Shown here: positions 1 to 6,098 of the stretch, one piece after another
Layout: every line of letters starts with the position of its first letter
How positions within the stretch are numbered: position 1 is the stretch's first letter
NCBI GenBank assembly: GCA_001412335.1
Contig: LKUF01000357.1
Location: 1-6,616, forward strand
DNA from: Methanolinea sp. SDB
GTDB lineage: Archaea > Halobacteriota > Methanomicrobia > Methanomicrobiales > Methanospirillaceae
DNA: 6,616 nt
Reading direction: 5' to 3'
Translations under genes and position numbers: made by a program
Notes under the pieces: model-generated
What the model was told of the DNA's origin: nothing
The model's database searches: none
The model's input: the letters and a program-made list of their open reading frames with translations, nothing else

Positions 1-4
1 ATCC

Positions 5-43
5 CTTAAAAATTTTAATACGATCCGGGGGGGAATATTAAAG
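5..43 (+). promoter_or_regulatory. Probable archaeal promoter of lysS
   Basis: Two AT-rich boxes stand out in an otherwise GC-rich leader: a TTAAAAATTTTAATA stretch at 6-20 and AATATTAAA at 34-42. Either could be a TATA box. With the usual archaeal spacing of about 25 bases, transcription would start near 40-47 or near 65, giving a leader of roughly 95-120 bases before the lysS ATG at 161. No BRE element is convincing, and position 1 is so near that an upstream gene's terminator could also lie here. Confidence 0.4.
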
Positions 44-61
44 ACACATAGCGAGGGTGCC

Positions 62-117
62 ACCCGTCCCGATCAGGAACAGATCTTCTCTGAGAGAATC
101 CCGGACAGGACAGGGGT
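62..117 (+). other. Possible hairpin in the lysS leader
   Basis: ACCCGTCC at 62-69 can pair with GGAC-AG-GGGT at 108-117: eight base pairs with a two-base bulge. Inside it, TTCTC (86-90) pairs with GAGAA (94-98) around a TGA loop. The structure would sit in the transcribed leader if the AT-rich boxes upstream are the promoter. It matches no riboswitch or T-box that I recognise. A chance fold is quite possible at this length. Confidence 0.25.
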
Positions 118-160
118 ACATCCGGCAATCCAGGGCTTGAACCCGGGTAAGAGGTCAGAA

Positions 161-1687
161 ATGGACATAAAAAACCCCAATATACATTTTGAAGAGATGC
201 GGTTGTCGAAAGTCAGGGAGATGAGAGACGCGGGAATGACACTCTACCCCCCCCGTTTTACCCGCACGGAGACCGTGGCGGAGATACGGGAGAAATACTC
301 TGAAGCAGACCACGAGAAGAGCGAAGGAAGGGTGACAACCGCAGGAAGGCTCTATACCGTTCGGAATCACGGCAAGACGGTATTTGCCGATCTCGGCGAT
401 GAGAGCGGCAGGATACAGCTGTACATCCGGAAAAATGACCTGGGCGCCGAGAAGTTCGGATTTTTCACCACGATGGTCGAGCGGGGGGACATCATCGGGG
501 TGAGCGGCCATGTGTTCCGCACAAAGGTGGGCGAGCTCACCATCTGGGTCGACGATGTGACACTGCTCACGAAATCCGTGATATCCCTGCCAGAGAAGTT
601 CCACGGGTTGAAGGATGTCGAGAAACGGTACCGCCAGCGGTACCTGGATCTCATCACGAACGAGGAGACGCGGGAGACTTTCCGTACCAGAAGCCGCATC
701 CTCACTCTTATCAGGAAACATCTTACCGACAACGGGTTCCTCGAGTTCGAGACCCCCATCCTGCAGCCTGTCTATGGAGGTGCGAACGCACGGCCCTTCA
801 CCACGTATCACAACTTCCTCGAACAGAAGCTCTTCATGCGCATCGCACCCGAGTTGTACCTGAAGAGGCTTGTTATCGGGGGGTATGAGAAGGTCTTCGA
901 ACTCGCCCGGAATTTCAGGAACGAGGATATCGATACCCAGCACAACCCCGAATTCTCCATGGTCGAGATATACGAGGCGTACAGGGACTACAACGACATG
1001 ATGGCGCTGACCGAAGGCCTGGTCTCCTCGCTGGTCCACGATATCCATGGCACATACGAGATCACCTACGGGGGGAACCGGATAGATTTCACCCCTCCGT
1101 GGAAGAAGATGAGCATGGAGGATGCGGTCCGCGAGATTGGAGGGGTGGATATCTGGTCATACACTCCCGAAGCACTCCGGGAACTCGCCCGGCAAAAAGG
1201 GATCGAAGGATGGGACCTGCCGCAGAACAACAGGGAATTTTTAGTGCTCTTCTTTGAAGCCCTCGTGGAAGAGACACTCATCCAGCCGGTCTTTATCCAT
1301 GACTTCCCCATCGAGAACTCTCCGCTTGCAAAGAGGCACCGTTCAAAGGAGGGGTTCACGGAGAGGTTCGAGCTCTTCGTCTGCGGCATGGAGCTTGCCA
1401 ACGGGTTCTCGGAGTTGAATGACCCGCAGGACCAGCTGGAGCGGTTCGAACTCCAGGACGAAAAGAGGCGCGCCGGCGATCTGGAAGCCCAGATGATCGA
1501 CTATGATTTCATCAACGCACTGGGGTACGGCATGCCACCTACCGGGGGGGTAGGCCTCGGGATAGACCGGATCGTCATGTTGTTGACAGACAATGTCTCG
1601 ATCAAGGAGGTGATCCTCTTTCCCCAGATGAAATCCGGGGCTGAACGGCAGGAGAGAGAGGAAGAAGACCCACCAGAACAGAACTAA
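161..1687 (+). CDS. lysS: Lysyl-tRNA synthetase, class II (LysRS2)
   Basis: This enzyme charges tRNA-Lys with lysine using ATP in the cytoplasm, normally as a homodimer. The 508-residue length is normal for bacterial-type LysRS. An N-terminal OB-fold anticodon-binding domain spans about residues 57-140, followed by the linker RYRQRYLDL at 156-164 and the class II catalytic core. Motif 1 is the GFLEFETPI segment, with its proline at P199. Motif 2 is FRNE at 252-255 followed by the HNPEF loop. Motif 3 is GLGIDR at 465-470, with the ATP-binding arginine R470. ARPFTTYHN and PELYLKRLVIGGYEKVFE are also typical of LysRS, as opposed to AspRS or AsnRS. The ATG at 161 is preferred over an in-frame TTG at 137 because GAGGT at 151-155 sits five bases upstream. 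The short acidic tail, EEEDPPEQN, is unremarkable. The gene looks intact and is apparently transcribed alone. Confidence 0.96.
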   Translation: MDIKNPNIHFEEMRLSKVREMRDAGMTLYPPRFTRTETVAEIREKYSEADHEKSEGRVTTAGRLYTVRNHGKTVFADLGDESGRIQLYIRKNDLGAEKFGFFTTMVERGDIIGVSGHVFRTKVGELTIWVDDVTLLTKSVISLPEKFHGLKDVEKRYRQRYLDLITNEETRETFRTRSRILTLIRKHLTDNGFLEFETPILQPVYGGANARPFTTYHNFLEQKLFMRIAPELYLKRLVIGGYEKVFELARNFRNEDIDTQHNPEFSMVEIYEAYRDYNDMMALTEGLVSSLVHDIHGTYEITYGGNRIDFTPPWKKMSMEDAVREIGGVDIWSYTPEALRELARQKGIEGWDLPQNNREFLVLFFEALVEETLIQPVFIHDFPIENSPLAKRHRSKEGFTERFELFVCGMELANGFSELNDPQDQLERFELQDEKRRAGDLEAQMIDYDFINALGYGMPPTGGVGLGIDRIVMLLTDNVSIKEVILFPQMKSGAERQEREEEDPPEQN

Positions 1688-1714
1688 AATTTCCATGAGA
1701 AATTAACCATGCCA

Positions 1715-1726
1715 TTTTCCTTTTCC
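1715..1726 (+). terminator. T-rich terminator after lysS
   Basis: Two T4 runs, TTTTCCTTTTCC, lie 28-39 bases after the lysS stop codon. Archaeal transcription commonly ends at such T tracts without a hairpin. A small inverted repeat, TCCC-GAC-GGGA, follows at 1737-1747 but has no T tract after it. Confidence 0.4.
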
Positions 1727-1847
1727 GTGTGTTAAGTCCCGACGGGAACCATGCGAATTATTTCGTTTTCCTGCCGTGGAAAAACCAAAGCATCAGCAGT
1801 TTTGCTGGCTCAAATCACCGGATATTTCGGAAAATTTGTATTTTTAG

Positions 1848-1873
1848 GGGAAACATTTATCTGTATAAAAAGA
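1848..1873 (+). promoter_or_regulatory. Archaeal promoter of the dockerin gene
   Basis: TATAAAA at 1864-1870 is preceded by a purine-rich GGGGAAAC stretch at 1847-1854 that could serve as BRE, in a markedly AT-rich pocket. The usual spacing puts the start of transcription at about 1890-1897. The resulting 5' leader would be about 180 bases. The box is isolated between GC-rich stretches and sits correctly for the gene at 2077. Confidence 0.55.
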
Positions 1874-1889
1874 AAGGGATTTTTCAGTA

Positions 1890-1903
1890 TATCTGATCAG
1901 ATA
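1890..1903. promoter_or_regulatory. 14-bp perfect palindrome at the predicted start site (candidate operator)
   Basis: TATCTGATCAGATA reads identically on both strands over all 14 bases. It begins 20 bases after the TATA box and so overlaps the expected transcription start, the classic position for an archaeal repressor. A further copy of the half-site, TATCTG, lies at 1858-1863, directly upstream of the TATA box and 32 bases (about three helical turns) from the first. The regulator is not identifiable from the window. Confidence 0.4.
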
Positions 1904-1921
1904 AGAAATCATGGTTTCCCA

Positions 1922-1931
1922 CCCGTACGGG
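1922..1931. repeat. 10-bp perfect palindrome in the leader
   Basis: CCCGTACGGG is self-complementary. An alternative pairing of TTCCC (1916-1920) with GGGAA (1929-1933) would give an RNA hairpin in the same place. It lies in the predicted 5' leader of the dockerin gene, 19 bases after the 14-bp palindrome. It could be a second operator or a leader structure. Confidence 0.3.
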
Positions 1932-2076
1932 AAGCACTTGACTTGGTGGCATCAGGGCATGGAGCACGATCGGGTATAAACAGGTTTCCCTCTCCAGCCG
2001 GGATCGCCTATCAAGGGGCTGGTGCATATTTGGGTGTGACGCCCGGGTTTCTCATCGGATGAGGGGGTTATACTTC

Positions 2077-5000
2077 ATGAAGACCGTCACACGAAAGAGA
2101 GATCTTTTCCTTTTACTTGTATGTGTGGTAATTCTTGCGGCAATTCCTGCAGTTGCTGCAGATGAGACGGCAGTCTCAGTCACCACGCTTCCGTTGAGCA
2201 TCATCGAAAACGTCGGCCAGAAGGATCCTTCGGTCCTCTTCCATGCCGATGCAGCCGGGCATGCCATTTTCTTCACCGCCGACGAGGTCCTCCTTGCCAG
2301 GATGGACCCGGATTCAGGCACTTCATCGATAGTCGGTATCGGGCTTGCCGGGAGCAATCCTGGTGCCGAAGTGAAGGGCATCGACCCGCTTGCCGGGAAG
2401 GCCAACTTCTTCATCGGAAGTGATCCATCCGGCTGGTTCACCGCCGTCCCGATGTACGGCGGGGTTGCATACGAGGCGATCCTCCCGGGTGTCGACCTCC
2501 TCTTCAAGGGTGACCAGGGGATGCTCAAGCGCGAGTTCGTGCTTGCCCCCACAACGGATCCACGGACTGTCGTGATGAAGTACCGGGGCCACGAGTCGCT
2601 TGCACTGGATGATTCCGGCCGGCTGATGGTGACCACGTCCACCGGTCTCCTGACCGAGACCGCCCCGTTCGCATACCAGGTGATTCATGGAAAGCAGGTG
2701 GAGGTAGCCTGCAGGTACGTGATTCTCGGTGAAAACAGAGTGGGATTCGCCCTCGGCGAATACAACGGTGCCTTCCCGGTCATCATCGACCCATACCTTG
2801 AATATTCCACCTACTTCGGAGGGTGGGGAGAAGAGATCGGGTATGACGTGGACGTGGATGACACGGGATGCGCCTACATAACCGGCTCAATTGATTCCAC
2901 AAGCATCGTTCTCCCCCCTATCTCCGTATACCAGGAGACACTGGCCGGAGGGAAGGATGCGTTCATCGCCAAGTTTTCGGCAGATGGAACCGATCTTGAA
3001 TATTTCACGTATTTCGGCGGGGCATATGACGATATTGCCACCGGTATTGCAGTCGATTCAGTTTACCAGGCGTCTATCACCGGCTACACGGATTCTTCAG
3101 ATTTACCTATGGCGGTTGGATTTACTGCATTCCAGCCAACCAAGTCAAACTGTACCGATGCATTCGTGGCCAGGATATCAGCTGATGGCTCGACTCTCCT
3201 TGGATCGACATACTTTGGTGGAAATGAGACCGATCGTGCCTATGGAATTGCTTTGGATCCCTCATTGCAAAGAATGGTCATAACCGGAGGTACCTACTCA
3301 GATGACCTGCCGATGACAGCGAGTATGGGGACTCCGTATCAAGCAACCCGCACCGGATCGTCAGACGCATTCGTGGCCTGCGTATATAATAATCTGTACA
3401 TCTCATCCTATCTCGGTGGTGCCCAGAACGATGTAGGGTATGCAATAGACCTTGACTCCGATTTCAATATATTCATCACCGGGACAACCAGGTCATTACT
3501 CTTCAATACCACCGGCACCGCATTCCGAAAGAGCCTGAGAGGGGAGCAGGACGCCTTCATCACGAAATTCGATCCGACCGCTTCAAATCTGGTATACTCA
3601 ACCTATCTTGGCGGTCTTGAATACGACGGCGGGCGGGGAATCGCAGTCGATGCCGCAGGTGACGCATACGTCACTGGTTTTACCGATTCACCGACCATAC
3701 CCCTCTCATACACGTTCCCGTTGAAGAATCCATACCAGAGCGACTACGGAGGCGGATCCAGTTCGAGCCTCCACTATGGTGACGCATTCATCACCAAGAT
3801 GAGCAATGATGGTCAATCACTGAATTACTCAACCTACCTCGGAGGGAGAGGAAACGAGGTGGGCTACGCGATCGCGGTGGACAACCTCACCCGCGCCCAC
3901 GTGACCGGGTGGACGGACTCCATGGACTTCCCGACGGAACGGGCCCTGTATGGCAGCCTCAATGGTATCAAGCCCGATGCCTTCGTCTCCCAGCTCTCGG
4001 CTGAAGGAAACGTCCTCGAGTTCTCCACTTACTTTGGAGGAAGCTACTATGACGAGGGCTACGGGATACACTCGGACGATGCAGGAAACGTCACAATCAC
4101 GGGGTACACACAGTCTCCCGTGGACTTCCCAACCCTGAACGCATACCAGCCCCAGCTTGCAGGATCGCCGAGCATCAGGAACGCTGATGCGTTCGTCAGC
4201 AGGATTGCACGGATCATACCGGTCGCAAGCTTTACCGCAGATCCGATGATCGGGTGCGTTCCGCTTTCCGTGGACTTCACCGACACCTCGACAGGCGACC
4301 CCATCAACTGGGACTGGGAGTTCGGAGATGGCGGCACCTCTACAGTGCAAAACCCAACTCATCTCTACGAAGTGGTCGGGAATTACACCGTGAACCTGAC
4401 GGTCTGCAACCTCGATGGATGCGACAACACATCAGGCATAATCTACGCAGGTCCAAAGCTGATAGTGGACTTCTCTGCCAATGACACGCAGGGATGCAAG
4501 AATTTCGTGGTAAACTTCACCGACCTCACAACACCGGCCTTCGGTGATGGAGCGCCGACAAACTGGACCTGGGACTTCGGCGACGGGAATGTTACTCCCA
4601 TGATAACAAATGCGAGCATACTCCATACCTACACCGTGGCGGGCGCCTATAACGTGACACTGAACGTGACCAGTTACTATTGCACGAACGAGACCACGAA
4701 ATACGCCTACATCACGGTGAATGAGACGCCTGTGGCCGATTTCACAAGCAATGCGACCATCGGGTTTACACCACTCCCGGTCCAGTTCGAGGACAACTCC
4801 ACGGGATACCCTGGGCCGTCCTCATGGTACTGGGAGTTCGGTTCCGGTGAAGGAACGTCCACACTCCAGAACCCTGTCCATACCTACACCACTGCCGGCA
4901 ACTACACCGTCAACTTCAGCGCGAGCAATGGCTGCGGCACCAACTGGTCCAACATGACCGATTATATCATGGTTGGTGAACCCCTTGTGGCAAACTTCAC

Positions 5001-5904
5001 GGCGAACAGCACCAACGGATATCGTCCCTTCACCGTGAACTTCACCGACTACTCGCTGCCGTCCTCTGGTGACTATGCCCCGACCGCCTGGTCCTGGGAC
5101 TTCGGCGACGGGAACGTGACACCAATGACAACAAATGCGAGCATACTCCATACCTATACGACGTATGGGGTATTCGACGTCAGTCTGAATGTCTCCAACA
5201 TGTATGGCTTCGACGTCCTGACGCGGACCGACTATATCACGGTTGCGGTCATTCCGGACCTGTACTTCGTGCCTGATCCACCAGTCCCCGACACCGACCC
5301 GGTGATTATCCCGACAAATGACAACACGTCGATCTCGATGTACCTCGAGCTCGCCGAGTTCGGGCTCTCCGGCTACAACATGACCGTATCCTTCCAGGAT
5401 ACCAGCGCGGCAAATATCACGAACGTGACCTTCCCACCATGGGCAGGAACCCGTTCGCTGGACAGCTCGCTCCCGGCTCCGACTATCTATATCAAGGCAG
5501 CGGATACCGGTGACCTGGTCAGGCCCGGAGATACCGATATCCTGATGCTCACCTTCCTTGCAGAGGGACGCAACGAGATGCCTGCCGAGATCAATGTCAC
5601 CATCAACAAGATGAACACTGATACCGGAGGAGACCTTGTCACGCACGTCATACCCTGCGAGGTGAGGATAGTCGATCTGCTTCCATTGCCGGGAGAAAGC
5701 ATTGTTCCCACTGACCCCGACGGGGACCAGCTCTACTGGGACCTGAACGGGAACGGGGCTGTCGACTTTGCAGATCTTATCCTCTACTTCAACTACATGT
5801 GGTGGATAGAAGCAAATGAGCCCATAGTGCTCTTTGATTACAATGGAAACGGGAATATCGACTTCAATGACCTTATCCTGCTTTATAACAAGATTATGGC
5901 CTAA
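2077..5904 (+). CDS. Secreted SBBP-propeller / PKD / cohesin-like / dockerin surface protein
   Basis: This 1275-residue exported protein has no recognisable catalytic domain, and its function is unknown; surface binding or scaffolding is inferred. Residues 1-28 are a Sec signal peptide: basic TRKR, a hydrophobic core, then an AVAA|DE-like cleavage site. About 38-240 resembles the DUF7948 domain that heads many SBBP proteins (IENVGQ near the start). Seven repeats begin at residues 241, 307, 374, 440, 505, 582 and 647. Each has a STY(F/L)GG-like motif, an (I/V)TG strand and DAF(I/V), suggesting a seven-bladed propeller. Four PKD domains occupy about 715-1059 (WEFGDG, WDFGDG, WEFGSG, WDFGDG). 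A cohesin-like domain spans 1061-1200. The dockerin, 1213-1275, has loops DLNGNGAVDFAD and DYNGNGNIDFND. ATG 2077 is chosen over ATG 2059 because GAGGGGGT at 2061-2068 precedes it by eight bases and the signal peptide then starts cleanly. The gene appears to be transcribed from its own promoter, and a cohesin-like gene follows 194 bases downstream. Confidence 0.9.
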   Translation: MKTVTRKRDLFLLLVCVVILAAIPAVAADETAVSVTTLPLSIIENVGQKDPSVLFHADAAGHAIFFTADEVLLARMDPDSGTSSIVGIGLAGSNPGAEVKGIDPLAGKANFFIGSDPSGWFTAVPMYGGVAYEAILPGVDLLFKGDQGMLKREFVLAPTTDPRTVVMKYRGHESLALDDSGRLMVTTSTGLLTETAPFAYQVIHGKQVEVACRYVILGENRVGFALGEYNGAFPVIIDPYLEYSTYFGGWGEEIGYDVDVDDTGCAYITGSIDSTSIVLPPISVYQETLAGGKDAFIAKFSADGTDLEYFTYFGGAYDDIATGIAVDSVYQASITGYTDSSDLPMAVGFTAFQPTKSNCTDAFVARISADGSTLLGSTYFGGNETDRAYGIALDPSLQRMVITGGTYSDDLPMTASMGTPYQATRTGSSDAFVACVYNNLYISSYLGGAQNDVGYAIDLDSDFNIFITGTTRSLLFNTTGTAFRKSLRGEQDAFITKFDPTASNLVYSTYLGGLEYDGGRGIAVDAAGDAYVTGFTDSPTIPLSYTFPLKNPYQSDYGGGSSSSLHYGDAFITKMSNDGQSLNYSTYLGGRGNEVGYAIAVDNLTRAHVTGWTDSMDFPTERALYGSLNGIKPDAFVSQLSAEGNVLEFSTYFGGSYYDEGYGIHSDDAGNVTITGYTQSPVDFPTLNAYQPQLAGSPSIRNADAFVSRIARIIPVASFTADPMIGCVPLSVDFTDTSTGDPINWDWEFGDGGTSTVQNPTHLYEVVGNYTVNLTVCNLDGCDNTSGIIYAGPKLIVDFSANDTQGCKNFVVNFTDLTTPAFGDGAPTNWTWDFGDGNVTPMITNASILHTYTVAGAYNVTLNVTSYYCTNETTKYAYITVNETPVADFTSNATIGFTPLPVQFEDNSTGYPGPSSWYWEFGSGEGTSTLQNPVHTYTTAGNYTVNFSASNGCGTNWSNMTDYIMVGEPLVANFTANSTNGYRPFTVNFTDYSLPSSGDYAPTAWSWDFGDGNVTPMTTNASILHTYTTYGVFDVSLNVSNMYGFDVLTRTDYITVAVIPDLYFVPDPPVPDTDPVIIPTNDNTSISMYLELAEFGLSGYNMTVSFQDTSAANITNVTFPPWAGTRSLDSSLPAPTIYIKAADTGDLVRPGDTDILMLTFLAEGRNEMPAEINVTINKMNTDTGGDLVTHVIPCEVRIVDLLPLPGESIVPTDPDGDQLYWDLNGNGAVDFADLILYFNYMWWIEANEPIVLFDYNGNGNIDFNDLILLYNKIMA
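2797..4218 (+). repeat. Seven SBBP-type beta-propeller repeats
   Basis: Within the large protein, residues 241-714 form seven consecutive units of about 65-77 residues. Unit starts at the base level are 2797, 2995, 3196, 3394, 3589, 3820 and 4015. The pattern is L.(Y/F)STY(F/L)GG, then an acidic/Gly turn, I(A)(V/L)D, (Y/V)ITG, a T.S..(D/L)P segment, and DAF(I/V)(A/T/S)(K/R). Unit 5 is the longest, with a Gly/Ser-rich insert before GDAFITK. Unit 4 is degenerate, lacking the usual LP/FP motif. Seven copies fit one closed propeller. Confidence 0.85.
4219..5253 (+). repeat. Four PKD domains arranged as a duplicated pair (A-B-A-B)
   Basis: Residues 715-795, 796-884, 885-969 and 970-1059 are PKD-type immunoglobulin-like domains. 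The first and third share TST(V/L)QNP.H and GNYTVN; the second and fourth share WDFGDGNVTPM.TNASILHTYT. At base level, 4568-4634 and 5093-5159 match at about 61 of 67 positions and are exactly 525 bases (175 codons) apart. That points to duplication of a two-domain unit. The region is rich in N-x-S/T sequons. Confidence 0.85.
5257..5676 (+). other. Cohesin-like domain inside the large protein
   Basis: Residues 1061-1200 form a beta-rich domain between the last PKD and the dockerin. Its landmarks are LSGYNMT at 1097-1103, FPPWAG at 1119-1124 and VRPGDT at 1148-1153, then an INVTIN strand. The same landmarks recur in the next gene with matching spacing. The resemblance to cohesin is in overall pattern (amphipathic strands, a G(Y/F)N(I/M)T strand, a PG turn); the family assignment is inference and it might be another carbohydrate-binding or Ig-like fold. 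Confidence 0.6.
5713..5901 (+). other. C-terminal type I-like dockerin domain
   Basis: Residues 1213-1275 contain two EF-hand-type calcium loops followed by short helices. Probable ligands are D1222, N1224, N1226, D1233 in the first and D1254, N1256, N1258, D1265 in the second. The DxNGNG(x)(V/I)DFxDLILY(F/N)N pattern is diagnostic of dockerins. The loop positions that set partner specificity in clostridial dockerins (10 and 11) are F-A and F-N here, unlike the common Ser-Thr pair, so the partner is probably lineage-specific. The domain ends the protein. Confidence 0.88.
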
Positions 5905-5907
5905 TAC

Positions 5908-5914
5908 TTTTTTT
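5908..5914 (+). terminator. T7 terminator after the dockerin gene
   Basis: A run of seven T begins three bases after the stop codon. This suits archaeal T-tract termination and suggests that the downstream gene has its own promoter. Confidence 0.5.
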
Positions 5915-5996
5915 GCCATGCAGGATACGCACGTCCGGCAGGAGAATGGAAGGATTGGACCCAAAATCATGGAAAAAATGGAATTTATGCCATGTG

Positions 5997-6007
5997 TTTA
6001 AATATTA
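5997..6007 (+). promoter_or_regulatory. Probable promoter of the cohesin-like gene
   Basis: TTTAAATATTA is the strongest TATA-like box in the 194-base gap. It predicts a start of transcription near 6027-6032 and a leader of about 70 bases. The preceding stretch 5961-5996 is A-rich, with a weak CATGG/CCATG inverted repeat. I see no copy here of the palindrome found upstream of the dockerin gene. Confidence 0.45.
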
Positions 6008-6098
6008 TGACGAATAACCGGAAATTATCGAGGATTTCCCACGAGGAGGATTCAACACACTCCATAGACAAAAATGGACCAGAAGAGAGGTTAATTGT

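Larger units (their letters stand above)
1688..2076. other. 389-base non-coding region between lysS and the dockerin gene
   Basis: I see no credible gene on either strand. The region holds a T-rich terminator after lysS (1715-1726), an AT-rich promoter (about 1848-1873), two perfect palindromes (1890-1903 and 1922-1931) and several short inverted repeats. These include TTTTCC/GGAAAA at 1766-1771 and 1778-1783, CCAGCC/GGCTGG at 1994-1999 and 2017-2022, and CTCAT/ATGAG at 2051-2055 and 2059-2063. A 103-codon open frame at 1751-2062 runs straight through the TATA box and has no ribosome binding site, so it is not called. A second TATA-like box, TATAAA at 1975-1980, could give a shorter leader. 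Confidence 0.6.

Noticed and set aside
155..1048. A 297-codon minus-strand open frame
   Set aside because: It lies entirely antisense to the well-supported lysS gene and its translation resembles no family; GC-rich codon use on the + strand creates it.
1751..2062. A 103-codon + strand open frame between lysS and the dockerin gene
   Set aside because: It has no ribosome binding site, crosses the TATA box and palindromes, has no recognisable domain, and ends just inside the next gene's upstream ATG. It is best read as non-coding.
2052..2642. A 196-codon minus-strand open frame
   Set aside because: It opposes the signal peptide and DUF7948-like region of the large protein; the composition is typical of an antisense shadow.
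2797..5253. The repeat-rich stretch as a CRISPR array or mobile element
   Set aside because: The repeats are in-frame protein domains of about 65-90 residues, not short identical DNA repeats with spacers. No transposase, integrase or terminal inverted repeats are visible.
2077..5904. A glycoside hydrolase or other cellulosomal enzyme in the dockerin protein
   Set aside because: All residues are accounted for by signal, DUF7948-like, propeller, PKD, cohesin-like and dockerin segments, and I see no catalytic signature. Calling it a polysaccharide-degrading enzyme would be unsupported.
4822..5970. A 382-codon minus-strand open frame
   Set aside because: It is antisense to the PKD, cohesin-like and dockerin coding region, whose domain motifs are unmistakable. 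It has no ribosome binding site or domain of its own.
5969..5994. CATGG/CCATG inverted repeat as a terminator hairpin
   Set aside because: The arms are only five bases with a loop of about 16 bases, and the T7 tract upstream already explains termination.
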